A stretch of DNA of 64,000 nt from Gonocerus acuteangulatus (GCA_946811695.1 OX328123.1:40951764-41015763), one strand, 5' to 3'; shown: positions 47,159-58,104, counted from the first letter of the stretch. The notes: generated from the sequence alone by a model not told the origin. Made by a program: numbers and translations.

Positions 47159-47490
47159 AAGGAGCGAGTCCTTATGGGGTTTTTGGGGTCACTACACATT
47201 ACGATGAGTGGGTTAGTGAACCTTCATCACATCAGATTCAAGGTCTTTTGGAGGCTAAATAGAGAAAAAACATTAGGAACAATTCATTTCTGAGAGGAAG
47301 TGTGAGTAAAACAAACTATGGGTTCGGACTCGGGGACTTCAAAAACATAACCATGATTTTTTTTCAGATTTTTCCTACTGTTTTTTTTCTATTTGATCAT
47401 TGAGTTACCTTGAATCTGACGTGTGAAGTTTAAAAACCCCGCATATCGTAATCTGTGACCTCAATAACCCCATAAGACCATACCACTCGG
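47159..47490. repeat. Foldback repeat inside the hAT left part
   Basis: ttatggggtttttggggtca at 47173 pairs imperfectly with gacctcaataaccccataag near 47457-47477. ccttcatcacatcagattca near 47221 pairs with tgaatctgacgtgtgaag near 47411-47430. Non-coding MITE-like repeat of about 330 bp. Confidence 0.6.
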
Positions 47491-48145
47491 AGTGTTTATT
47501 TATTTTTATTTTTTATTAAATCTTCACCTGTGTTATTAATAATAGGCAGTGGGAATCAATACAAAGAGTTTATGATACGCTGGTTTAAACAAACTAATTG
47601 TAAAAAGTAATAATAATAAATAAAAAAATGAATAAATTTTAGTCCTGTGTCCTATCTTTTATTTGATTTTTGTATTTATTAATCTAAAAAAGAAATTGGT
47701 TACTATTATTGTTATTGTTCATTATTTGACATAAACATGAAGATTGAATGAATATCAAAGATTCAAAAAATAATTGGTGGGTGAGAATGCCACCATATTT
47801 TTATAATTTTTCTAGTTTCATTATAAATTAGAGATGTACCTATATAAATATTGGCAAATAGTTGTTTACCTCATTGGCACACAGGGCTATGTTGATTGTT
47901 GAACTTTGTTCATTCTAAAAGGGAAATAATAGGATTAGTGAGAACAATCCTTGGAAAGCTGTGCCTTACACAGAAGCTTTCAGAAAGAAGTCTGATTTCT
48001 TTTAGCGCGGTTCCTCCCTCCCCCATAGGGAGGAACCCCGCTTATAAGGTTGATACAATGAAACAATCCGGAAGTGCCGACTAGAAAATTTTGCGTTTCA
48101 GAACCCCTAGAAACCGAAAATAACGGTGGTTCAAATTTGTATATA

Positions 48146-48224
<79 letters not shown>

Positions 48225-49474
48225 CTGTTCGCTCTCTAAATAGAAGACGAATGGTCCGATTTTGATGAAATTTGGTACAAAAATCTGTCGTCCAATTTGA
48301 AAGGTCAAGTTCGTTAACCAGCAAAATCCGCCCACTGGAAGATGGCGTTTGGGGCGAAATTCGCGCAAAAAAAATCGTAACGCTTACGTTTTTGAGTTCA
48401 TAAGCTTGTAAGGACTCTTTTTATATGCCTCTTGGGCTAGGAAAACGAATGAAACCATTTTCAAGGCGATAGCTTTAACCGTTTTCGAGAAAATTGGAAA
48501 AATAGTTTTTGAATACCGTTTTTGGTTTGGGTACTTAGAATCACGGGATTCAGTTGAAACATTATCTACATGTTCTTCTTTCATTAAAACTAATATGTTG
48601 AAAGTTTTGTTACGTTTGGAGTTAAGGAAGGGTTAGAATAAAATATTTTATTAACAGACATGAAAAGTTTTGGGAACTTTGTATACTTTCATTAATATCT
48701 CGAACACGGTTGGGAAATCGTGGTAAGTAGATAGAAACTATTTGAAAGCTTACTAAAGTTTCTACAAAAAAGATTCTAAAACTATTTTTGATTAGGTTAT
48801 GTCAATCGGAGAAATAAGTGCTTAAATCTTCAAATACGTCTGTTTTTTTCTTATGAACGGGTTTTTGTCGTTCTTTTTGTAATTTTTGTCTCTTTCCCTA
48901 GGTTTTTTTATTGCTTTTTATTTTTGTAATTTCTTATGTTGGGAAAATGTATTTGTATGTTAAACAGGATAGGAAAAATGAGACCAATTTTCTGTTGCTA
49001 GAAATAATGCAAATTTTGGGAACTTCGTATACTTCCATTAATATCTTGAAAACGATTGAAAATCTTGGGAAGCGAAAGGTTACCATTCGAAAGCTTACTA
49101 AATGGTCTACAAAAAAGGTTTTGAAGAAAGTTTTGAATAAGCGATGTCAATCGGATGAAATAAGTGCTTAAACTTTGAAGTAATTGATTTCGTTTATTTC
49201 ATAAGGTTGTTTTGGTCTGTTTTTATTCCTATTTTTTCATTTCTTATGGTTGGATAATGTATTTGACAATAAAACAGATTAATTAAAATAAGAAAAACAA
49301 TTCATTGTTAGAAATATATCAGGCTGTACCGTATGAAATGTCAGTTTTGGATTTGCCGATTTCCTTCAAATGTCTTGAAACTGTCGAGGCTCCTAATCCG
49401 AGTTCTTTGGCATATTCCCTATTGTTTGCTATTGCTTATAGTAGTCAAATGTATTTGCCAATAACACAGGATAC

Positions 49475-49533
49475 GGGCGCTAATGACCCAGAAGTAGATG
49501 CGCCGTAAAAAAAAGAAAAAAAAAAAAAAAAAC
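49475..49533 (+). repeat. SINE-II tail fragment
   Basis: gggcgctaatgacccagaag and tagatgcgccgtaaaa with an A-run. Only the 3' hairpin tail of the SINE-II family. Confidence 0.6.
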
Positions 49534-49858
49534 CTACCTTTCTTTATTTTTTATTTTAGTTTTATTGATCAACAGGTGTTTGCATATATTTGAAAACTCT
49601 GCTGATGTAACCTCTATGTCTTTTTTGTTTGAATCAATAATAAGAAATCCGTTTTTCAATGATTTTAAGTTTTTAGGCCTATCTATAATTCCTGTGGGTT
49701 CATATGACTTTAAAGTCTCAACAGGAATATTTGTGTAATCGCCCTTCATCGTTAAGTTATTAGAATCATGAGTGATTCTTTTTTGTGTTACAACTAACAA
49801 TCTTTGAAAACGAAGTTTGACCATCCTTGGTATTGTTATTTTCCCTCTAATTGGCCGA
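49534..49858 (-). CDS. Unknown ORF, copy 1 (no ATG at the copy-2 start position)
   Basis: Encodes 96 residues from MVKLRFQRLLVVTQK (ATG complement at 49822-49824) to KIKNKER and TAG. Copy 2 at 57356-57694 begins 16 residues earlier; here that ATG is ACG. The DNA from 49534 to 49858 appears identical by eye to 57370-57694, including third codon positions, whereas the sequence upstream differs at roughly 8% of sites. The protein is basic, with no recognisable domain, signal or membrane segment. It could be a captured host exon or a mobile-element accessory ORF. I do not know its function. Confidence 0.4.
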
Positions 49859-50635
49859 AATTTTCTATTCGTGGTGTAATTCTCCTTGAATTTTTTGACT
49901 AGATCAAGAACCTATTTTAAGCACTCTTAAATTCCTTAATTTAATTCAGGAAGTTTATCAAGCTTGACATAATCACTTTTGGGTTAATACGGGTGGTCTA
50001 TACCGAGTCCTTTGTTTGTAAACACAAAGAGCTTTCTGAGTAACGGTAAAGGGCAGTAAAAGTATATGACGACTACCTGGAAGTAGACCCTGCATACAGA
50101 GAATTGCAATACGAGACCTCATTCATTCTTTCACCAGCTACCGTGTAACACCTTAGATCTGTTTATATTGTTTTACTCAGTGTGAACAAGTGTTGAAAGT
50201 GCCTAAAATTTTATATTTTTATTCCTTGTTATTTTTTAATTGCTTAGAGTTGGATAATGTATTTGAAAATAAAACAGGTTAAGAAAAATAAGAAATCAAT
50301 TTAATGTTAGAGATATGGATTTCCAAGATTTAGCTTTTCAACTGCCTAGCGTCCTTCCTAGGGAGGGTTGTTTGTCTTTGATTTTGGTACTTAGAATTAT
50401 GGGATACAGTTGAAACATTTTCTGCGTGTTCGAATTTCATCAACACTAATATGTTGAAATTTTTGTTACGTTTAGGGTAAAGGAAGAGTTAGAATAAAAT
50501 ATTTTATTAACAGACAAAAAAAGTTTTGGTAACTTTGTATACTTTCGTTAGTATCTCGAAAACCGTTGACAATCTTGTGAAGCGGAAGATTACCATTCGA
50601 AAGCTTACTAAATGCTCTACAAAAAAGGTTCTGTA

Positions 50636-50885
50636 CATGGACGTATATAAAAACAATTTCGGGGGGGGGGCTGAGACCATTTCCAGGGTATGGAATACTA
50701 AATATTTAGAGCTTGGAATAGTTTTAGGCAACTAAAACGCTATTACACGTAAAATAAAATATGTTTTATGAACTAAGTGATCTTATTTAATTTATTTTTA
50801 AGGGTTTTACGAGAAGTTTTCATCATTAATTCAAAATTTCGGGACGGGGCTGCAGCCCCCTCAGCCCCCCTCATATATGCCCATG
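50636..50885 (+). mobile_element. MITE-like repeat, GGGCGTA family, copy 3
   Basis: Starts catggacgtatataaaaaca, has aaaacgctattacacgtaaa in the middle and ends tcatatatgcccatg. Nested in HINE-B copy 1. The flanking text atg/atgc suggests insertion but no clear duplication. Confidence 0.65.
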
Positions 50886-51206
50886 CTTCTGTGCCCTCTA
50901 GAAAGGCTTTATTAGGCATATTTTGTATTGATTTATAGAGCTTTGCTTTAGAATGAGAGCCGGATTGTGTAATTTCCGCATCTGTGTAAAAGTTAATTAC
51001 TGTCGGTGTCCCTGACGCCTTAATATCACTTTTATTCGAGATATTCGAGAGGATTTTGACAATTTTCACGAGATATATAAAAAAAAATAAGTTTATTTCT
51101 TTTCTAAGCTTATCAAATGGCACTAGGGACATGAACGGAACCGCGCTAAGATGCTGCAGTTCCTGCGAGTCGGACTTTTTTTACTTTCAATTATTTAAAA
51201 AAAATT

Positions 51207-53398
51207 GTGAAAATGAATATGAGTGCTTCTAATAGTAGTGACTCTATGCATTTCCAAACTCGAGCTCTGAACATTAATAGTGATGATCACGGTGCTTCAT
51301 CTTCTTCCCAATCCAAAGACAATGAAAATCTCAGTAGCAATCAAAGTGAGGGACCTTGCAGCTCCAACTCAGAACGAGTACTCACCATAGTCGATGGTAA
51401 GTTTTTTAAATTGATACCAGAGAAATGTTTTTCCGACAATTTATTTTCATTGTGTAGAAAATGTGAGCCTGCACTTGTTGAAATAAGAGGATATAAAACT
51501 TCTACCACAAACTTTTTAACACATTTAAAAAGGAAACACGGAGAAGAGGCAGTGCAAGAGTATAAAGAATATTAAAAATAAAGTTACAACAACAAAACAA
51601 ACGGAGAGAAACAGTTACTGTACAGCCTAAGGATATAAATATTAATTTGAATCAACGTGAGTTTGAAGATTTAATTTCCCGATTCGTGGTTAGCTCAAAT
51701 GTACCATTTCGTGTGGTGGAGGATAAATGGTTTTCTGAAATTTTTAAACGTCTTAAGATTAAAAAGTACGGGCTTAAAGTACCAAGTAGGCGTGTTTTGG
51801 TACGGAACATTGAAAAAACATTCGATGATTACAACATCATTATTAAGGGTATGTTAAAGGATGTTGACAATGTGTGTACTACAGCTGACATATGGTCAGG
51901 AAAAAGGCGAAGGTTTTTAGGTGTCACTGTGCACTGGATAAAACAAAATTACGAGAGAGAGTCGGCGGCATTGGCTTGCAAAAGATTTAAGAGTTCACAC
52001 AGTTTTGGAAGAATTGCAAGTGAGCTGCAACTTATTCACTCAAGTTTTGGCATAAGCCCAACAAAAATAGTAGCTACCGTCACGGACAATGCCTCGAATT
52101 TCGTAAAAGCATTTAAAAAGTTTGGGGTTGACAAAAAGTTGATTGAATCTAGCTCAGAAATGAATGCATTTCCAGATGATGGTGAGATAGATGACGACGA
52201 AAACGAAAGTGATTTATCATCCGAATCCACGGCAGAATCAGGCTCAGGAACTGAACGAGTCGTGCTCGAACAAGATTCTCGGTCAAATACTACAGGAACA
52301 GGGCCTTTACCTTTACCACCAGTTCAACTTTCTGAGGCTATGAAACGTATTCTCCCAGAGCACGTAAGATGTTCTCATACACTCAACTTATGTGCAACTT
52401 CCGATCTCAATAAAGCCATAGCTAACCAACCAACATTGTCGAATCTACACAAAGCAGTTATATCGAAATGTAATGCACTTTGGAGCTTTTCGTCAAGGCC
52501 GAAATCAAATGAAATTCTACAAGAAATACTAGGGCATTCACTATCAAGGCCAGGAGACACCAGATGGAACTCTCTGTACGATTCACTCCAGCAAATCATT
52601 ACAACTGAAGAAAAGCTTCCTCAATTATACCGCCAATTAAAAGTTAAAACATCTAATCAACTCTCAACTACGGATTTTTTCTACTTAAGAGAATATGTTG
52701 AGTGCTCGGCCCCAATAGCGATAGTGCTTGACTTATTTCAAAGTGAGAAAAATGTATTTTTTGGCATGCTGATTCCTGCTCTGGTAAGTCTTGATATAAA
52801 GCTGAGTGCTTTGCAAGAAAAAACATGGTTGTACTGCCAGACCATCATAGACAGCTATGTATTCAGCATTCACAATAGATTCGAACAATTCTTCAATATG
52901 TCTACTCCACTAGCAGAAACCGCTGCTATTGCAGCATTCTCTAATCCATTGTTTAAGAAGCGGTGGCTAACTTCCCTTGATAGCGTCCATCAAGACAGGG
53001 CCTTGAAAGTTTTTACGGCTGCAGTTGCAAAATTAATTCAAGAAGAACAAGAATTAATTCCGAACCTAAACGAGCTTGATGAAGAAATACCTCCCCCGTA
53101 TTTTGATTTTGGAAGTAATGATGAACCACCATCTGTGGTACAAAACGAATCTCGAGCACAAGTGCAAATCTGTAATTACTTCAATGACCGCTGAATAAAG
53201 ATGAATGTGTTGGACAGCTACCCCTATATCAAACGACTTTTTTTCAAAACAAACACAATTATACCATATTCAGCGCCGGTGGAGAGGCTCTTCTCGTTTG
53301 CCTCAATGACTAACGCCCCCAAAAACAACAAACTTTCCGATAAAAATTTTGAGATCCGTGTCGTTCTGAAAGCTAACGCTTTCCGTTTCGACAAATGA
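51207..53398 (+). pseudogene. hAT transposase with BED zinc finger, broken
   Basis: First segment (51207-51575): serine-rich leader, then a BED finger, LCRKCEP...LTHLKRKHGE (C-x2-C...H-x4-H). A frameshift near 51572 gives a TAA; the next frame carries the catalytic core from LNQREFEDLISRFVV, with CTTADIWSG (first Asp), IVATVTDNASNFVKAF (second Asp), RCSHTLNLCATSDLN (C-x2-H insert motif) and SRPGDTRWNSLYDSL. An in-frame TGA at 53192-53194 precedes the C-terminal dimerisation segment (53201-53398: YPYIKRLFF, SAPVERLFSFASM, KLSDKNFEIRV). One frameshift and one stop, so not active as it stands, though degradation is slight. Total length would be typical of hAT (about 700 residues). Confidence 0.9.
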
Positions 53399-54043
53399 GG
53401 ACGTGGGTTTTGTTATAGAAAAAGCAGGTAATTTATAAAGTTTTGTTTTAGATATTTTAACATTTATTTCATTATTTTATACAAGTACATTCTTGTAATT
53501 TACTGATCTCTTCTTCTTTACATTTTTTATTTTATATAAATATTTTTGTAAATATAGTGTAGACTACGTCAATTAAGATTGGAAATTGATTTTGTTTTCT
53601 GTATCTGCTGCCGAGGCCATTAGCACAAATTTAAATAGTTAGTACATAATTTTGTTCCATTTTAATATGTTGATATAGAAGTGTATATTATAATTTTTTT
53701 TTTTTTTGAGATTACTATTCTCTTTGAATTAAGAATGAAATAAATAAAATAAATCTTAAAGTTTGGTAAAAAATGAAATAGTGTATTTTTCTCCTCATCT
53801 ATCCTCAATATATTTAATAAGATCCATTCCCTCACTCTATTTAACACATAAACCTGAAAAAATATCTATCTGGACCTTTAATTACAATTAACATTCACTT
53901 TGTATGTGCGAAAGGAGCGCAGTTAAAGTAAATTGATTAGTCATTTAAAGAAATTATGTGTTATTTTATTCATTTATTATTTATATTATTTTTATTTTAT
54001 TTTTTATTATTATTTGGGTGCCTCGACTGCTTTGGTCATTGGC

Positions 54044-54074
<31 letters not shown>

Positions 54075-54075
54075 T

Positions 54076-54241
54076 TACGGCGCATCTACATTTAGGTCAT
54101 TAGCGCCGACATCCAGGGTGCAGCAAGGAATTTTACCAGCGAGCCGTTGGATGATAAAATTCCTGCCGGAGGTTGGGAATCGAACCCACCATCCCCCGCT
54201 TATGAATCCAAGGCGCTAGCCATTAGACCACGGCAGACCCC
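54076..54241 (-). repeat. SINE-II full copy 1 (tRNA-derived)
   Basis: Minus strand reads ggggtctgccgtggtctaat (A box TGGTCTAATGG), a loop with ttcataa (CAT in the anticodon position), B box GGTTCGATTCC, a body with aattttatcatccaacggct, and the tail hairpin ggcgctaatgacctaaatgt ... gatgcgccgtaaa. Next to a (TA)n run. Sits in the 3' part of the hAT element. Confidence 0.85.
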
Positions 54242-54731
54242 TTATTATTTATATTATTATTATTATTATTTTTAATAAATAACTATATTTGTGTATGTCT
54301 TTAGCGGAATAACAAGTGCAATTAAATTAACCTATGTAAAATAGATATTATGCAACTATTTAAAAAGACAAACTAAAATTTTACAAAAATATATAGTGTA
54401 GAATTATTAGACTGTAGTTGTTGCTCAGTAACTACAACTACAAATACTAGTTGATATTCGCCGCCGCAACTACTTTTTTCAACTAACGTAGTTGTAGTTG
54501 AACAGTACAACTACATAACTACTAGTTGAAAAAGAGTATTTGCGCGCGGCCAACTACAAACTACTAAAAGTAGTTGTAGTTGCAACTACTTCAGTTTAAT
54601 ACCTGTTTTAAATAGCGGAATTTGATATTTTTAAATGCACTATATCTCGTAGCTTAAAATTACCAATATTTTTCTTAAGTAGTTGTCTGTGTAGTTAGAT
54701 ACTAGTGTAGTTAACTACTGCCCAACTCTGC

Positions 54732-54860
54732 AGGAAATGTTCTGGAGAGGATTGTGTATAATAGAATAAGCGAAATTAGTGAAAGTATCCGGGGTCTGGC
54801 AGAGAATCAGTATGGATTCCGAAAAGGCAGATCGACAATTGATGCAATCGACCTTGTAGT
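54732..54860 (+). pseudogene. Non-LTR RT fragment right of the hAT element
   Basis: Reads GNVLERIVYNRISEISESIR and GLAENQYGFRKGRSTIDAID, the N-terminal RT motifs of R1-like elements (xLLExxxxxR...LSxxQxGFRxGRSTxDAI). Open over 43 residues, cut by the hAT terminus on the left and by HINE-B copy 2 at 54861 on the right. Confidence 0.75.
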
Positions 54861-54902
54861 AAAAGTCCGACTCGCAGGAACTGCGTCATCTTAGCGCGGT
54901 TC

Positions 54903-54947
<45 letters not shown>

Positions 54948-56184
54948 GGCTCATCTACATCTAGGTCATTAGCGCCGACATCTAGGGTGCAGCAAGGAAT
55001 TTTACCAGCGAGCCGTGGGATGATAAAATTCCTGCCGGAGGTTGGGAATCGAACCCACCATCTCCCGCTTATGAATCCAAGGCGCTAGCCATTAGACCAC
55101 GGGAGACCCCGGTTCTTGTTCATATCCCTATTCTCATTTGAAAAGCATAGAATAGAAACAGATAATATTTTCCTCGGCCTTTGTTCAAAGGGTTTTATGG
55201 CTATACCTGGGGTTAGGGTCGGGTCCGCAAGACCCTAGAAACCTCTTCTAGCGATACTTCATTTCATACGTTTCAATGAATTGGAAAATATCAAAAATTT
55301 TCACATATTCCTGTGTTCTTTTACTATAGTAATAATTCTACAGATAAAATCAATTAAAAAATAAAATAAAAAAACCAACAGCATAAAGGCAATTGAAAAT
55401 ATTCAAAAGACGTCATCGAATCTTTTTCTCTTGGCAAGCTATGTTTCTAACAATGAATTGTTTTTCTTATTTTGCCTAATCTGTTTTATTGTAAAATACA
55501 TTATCCAAATATAAGCAATTAAAAAATAAAAAGGAATAAAAACAACAGTTCGAATAAGCAAAATCCATTACTTTAATGTTTTAAGCACTTATTTCTCCGA
55601 TTGACATCGCCTAATCAAAACTTTCATCAGAACCTTTTTTGTAGAGCATTTAGTAAGCTTTCTAATGGTATTCTTTCGTTTGCCAAGATTCTCAACCTTT
55701 TTCGAGATATTAAGGAAACTATACAGAGTTACCAAAACTTTTTATGTCTGTTAATAAAATATTTTATTCTAACCCTTCCTTAACTCCAAACGTAACCAAA
55801 ATTTCAACATATTAGTTTTAATGATAGTAAAACATGCAGAAAATGTTTCAACTGAATCCCATGATTCTAAGTACCCAAACCAAAAACGGTATTCAAAAAG
55901 TATTTTTCCAATTTTCTCAAAAACGGTTAAAGCTATCGCCTTGAAAATGGTTTCATTCGTTTTACTAGCCAAAGAAGCCTATAAAACGAGTACTTACAAG
56001 CTTATGAACTCAAAAACGTAAGCGTTACGATTTTTTTTGCGCGAATTTCGCCCCAAACGCCATCTTCCAGTGGGCGGATTTTGCTGGTTAACGAACTTGA
56101 CCTTTCAAATTGGACGACAGATTTTTGTACCAAATTTCATAAAAATCGGACCATCAAGGAAGCCAGAAATCCGCGAACAGACAA

Positions 56185-56249
<65 letters not shown>

Positions 56250-56421
56250 TATACATATATATATATATATACATATATATATACAAATTTTAACCACCGT
56301 TATTTTCGGTCTCTAGGGGTTCTGAAACGCGAACTTTTCTAGTCGGCACTTCCGGATTGTTTCATTGTATCAACCTTATAAGCGGGGTTCCTCCCTATGG
56401 GGGAGGGAGGAACCGCGCTAA
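54861..56421 (-). mobile_element. HINE-B copy 2, minus strand, with SINE insertion
   Basis: Reverse orientation. 3' end (plus strand aaaagtccgactcgcaggaa, ctgcgtcatcttagcgcggt) at 54861-54900; 5' end (plus strand ggagggaggaaccgcgctaa) at 56421. The interior shares the repeated blocks of copy 1 (attctaacccttccttaact, aaatggtttcattcgtttta) and a (TA)n at 56187-56290. A SINE-II insertion at 54909-55110 splits the 3' subterminal repeat region. Inserted directly in an R1-like RT fragment. Confidence 0.75.
54909..55110 (-). repeat. SINE-II full copy 2, inserted in HINE-B copy 2
   Basis: A 30 nt T-run (reverse poly-A), tail hairpin acggctcatctacatctagg, body gcaaggaattttaccagcga, B-box complement gggaatcgaacccacc and head complement gccattagaccacgggagac. 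ggttc occurs on both sides, consistent with a target duplication. Nearly the same as copy 1. Confidence 0.85.
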
Positions 56422-57013
56422 AACACGTTTTCAAGATTAAGTAGGATCCCCTGCCTAATAAAGCCCCTATAGAATAATATGCCTAATAACGCCTATCAGG
56501 TAGATAAGGAGGACCAAGAACAAGTATTCAAGATTAAATGTTTTTATTGTTAGAATACTGCTGTGTTTGGGGACCTTTATACTTAAGGCAATTTGTAAAT
56601 TGTAGAGGGGACAATTAAATTCAAAGAAATTATTTACGTTTGTTGCATTTAAATTTTGTTGTGAAAAAACGAAACATTACTATTATGCCACAAAATGACT
56701 TACAAGAATATTGGAATTTCAAAACCAATCAACTGAAAATAATAATTTTTAATAATGGGGTAGCAAAGCATTTAAAAAGAAGTTGGAATGTAAATACTAT
56801 GTAGAAGTACAATTGTAAGTTTAAATTATAATAATAATAATAATGTTAGAAAGGAGTAATATTATTGACTTATTTGATACAAATAAATAAATTAAAAGTG
56901 ATATAGAACGACTTGGCTAAAATGTTAAGAGGCAGATAAAAAATAATAAAAACATAACTTACCTTAAATTAAGATGGATGTACTAGAATGTCACTACAGT
57001 CTTGTAGAGATAT
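56422..57013. other. Spacer with no recognised gene
   Basis: AT-rich. Contains taataaagcccctatagaat-type sequence and ATA triplet repeats near 56830. No exon seen. Confidence 0.4.
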
Positions 57014-57355
57014 AAAATTTCAGGCACTTTCAACACTTGTTCACACTGAGTAAAACAATATAAACAGATCTAAGGTGTTACACGGGAGCTGATGAAAGAA
57101 TGATTGAAAAGGTTTCGTATTGCAATTCTCTCTATGCAGGGTCTACTTCCAGGTAAAGTCATATACTTTTACTGCCCTTTACCGTTATTCAGAAAGCTCT
57201 TTGTGTTTACATACAAAGGACTCGGTACAGACCACCCGTATTAGCTCAAAAGTGTCTATATAAAGCTTGATAAACTTTCTGAATTAAATGAAGGAATTTA
57301 AGATTGCTTAAACTAGGTTCTTGATCTAGTCAAAAAATTCAAGGAGAATTAGATC
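57014..57355 (+). repeat. Upstream part of a duplicated block shared with 49860-50205
   Basis: aggcactttcaacacttgtt, cacactgagtaaaacaatat and ttactgccctttaccgtta occur in inverted form at 49870-50205. By eye about 8% of positions differ, in contrast to the adjacent coding block. Confidence 0.65.
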
Positions 57356-57694
57356 ATGAATAGAAAATCTCGGCCAATTAGAGGGAAAATAACAATACCA
57401 AGGATGGTCAAACTTCGTTTTCAAAGATTGTTAGTTGTAACACAAAAAAGAATCACTCATGATTCTAATAACTTAACGATGAAGGGCGATTACACAAATA
57501 TTCCTGTTGAGACTTTAAAGTCATATGAACCCACAGGAATTATAGATAGGCCTAAAAACTTAAAATCATTGAAAAACGGATTTCTTATTATTGATTCAAA
57601 CAAAAAAGACATAGAGGTTACATCAGCAGAGTTTTCAAATATATGCAAACACCTGTTGATCAATAAAACTAAAATAAAAAATAAAGAAAGGTAG
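57356..57694 (+). CDS. Unknown ORF, copy 2, 112 aa
   Basis: ATG at 57356, MNRKSRPIRGKITIPRMVKL through LKNGFLIIDSNKKDIEVTSA to KIKNKER and TAG. It is basic at both ends, with a central acidic/hydrophobic stretch and no membrane or signal segment. From residue 17 it is the same as copy 1. No splice sites are apparent; A-rich sequence precedes the stop. The start is chosen because it is the first in-frame ATG and has gaattagatc before it. Unknown function; possibly a captured exon or element-borne gene. Confidence 0.4.
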   Translation: MNRKSRPIRGKITIPRMVKLRFQRLLVVTQKRITHDSNNLTMKGDYTNIPVETLKSYEPTGIIDRPKNLKSLKNGFLIIDSNKKDIEVTSAEFSNICKHLLINKTKIKNKER

Positions 57695-57759
57695 GGATTG
57701 TCGGGGTTCGGTCACTGCTACTTAATAAAACTACATTTTATCATAAAAATGGTTTTATT

Positions 57760-57802
57760 GTGCCGACGTTTCGGCTTGAACTTCAAGCCTTCATCAGGGC
57801 TG
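57760..57802 (-). ncRNA. Hammerhead ribozyme motif of a Penelope-like element
   Basis: On the minus strand: CTGATGA (plus 57791-57797), a 7 bp helix GGCTTGA/TCAAGCC around a 3 nt loop (57773-57789), GAAAC (57768-57772) and GTC (57765-57767). All core bases of a hammerhead are present in order. Such motifs lie in the pseudo-LTRs of Penelope-like elements. A Penelope RT fragment follows at 58105 but on the opposite strand, so they may come from different copies. Confidence 0.65.
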
Positions 57803-57838
57803 TAAAAAACAAGTAGGACGGATGTAGTACTGAAATAT

Positions 57839-57842
<4 letters not shown>

Positions 57843-57882
<40 letters not shown>
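57843..57882. repeat. (TA)n microsatellite
   Basis: TA repeats followed by CATA-type repeats to about 57930. Confidence 0.85.
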
Positions 57883-57886
<4 letters not shown>

Positions 57887-58104
57887 GCCTACAAACACAA
57901 ATACACATACATATATACATACATACATATGTGGAAAAAGACAAAAACATAAAATACTAGAACATAATATATAGAAGAACAATGTGCTCTAGAAGTGTTT
58001 GGATTATTAGGAAAACAGATATAAGAATAACAGATTATATATTAGATTAGATATAAGTATAACGATCTTCCTATCTTGAATCCCTATCCCTCTGCTGCAA
58101 ATCC

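Larger units (their letters stand above)
48002..51182 (+). mobile_element. HINE-B copy 1, composite Helentron-like element
   Basis: 5' TTAGCGCGGTTCC at 48002 forms a foldback with AGGGAGGAACCCCGC. Then comes gtgccgactagaaaattttg, accgaaaataacggtggttc, a (TA)n tract at 48142-48220 and tttgtctgttcgctctctaa. The 3' end has GGAACCGCGCTAA at 51137-51149, the hairpin GCAGttcCTGC and gagtcggactttttt. The interior holds repeated blocks (gggaactttgtatactttca near 48670, near 49015 and near 50530), the unknown ORF copy at 49534 and a MITE at 50636. It lies inside the hAT element just upstream of its transposase. Confidence 0.7.
46859..54730 (+). mobile_element. hAT transposon, 7.9 kb including nested insertions
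   Basis: Perfect 12 bp TIRs: CAGAGTTGGGCA at 46859-46870 and TGCCCAACTCTG at 54719-54730. Subterminal regions (46875-47095 and 54410-54720) are packed with ctac/gtag motifs (aactacaact, gtagttgtagttg), as usual for hAT transposase-binding sites. A BED finger and hAT transposase remains lie at 51207-53398. Insertions inside: a foldback (47159-47490), a Helentron-like composite (48002-51182) and a SINE (54076-54241). The flanks (ggtaggag left, caggaaat right) are not an 8 bp duplication and belong to different retroelement fragments. Confidence 0.8.

Noticed and set aside
54076..54241. Possible tRNA gene with CAT anticodon
   Set aside because: A and B boxes are good but acceptor and anticodon stems do not pair well, and a SINE body and tail follow; a second copy with the same body exists.
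55821..56021. 66-residue frame shared with 48384-48584 (KYPNQKRYSKxIFPIFSKTV)
   Set aside because: Part of HINE-B internal repeated blocks; the differences include many amino-acid changes, so it behaves as repeat DNA.
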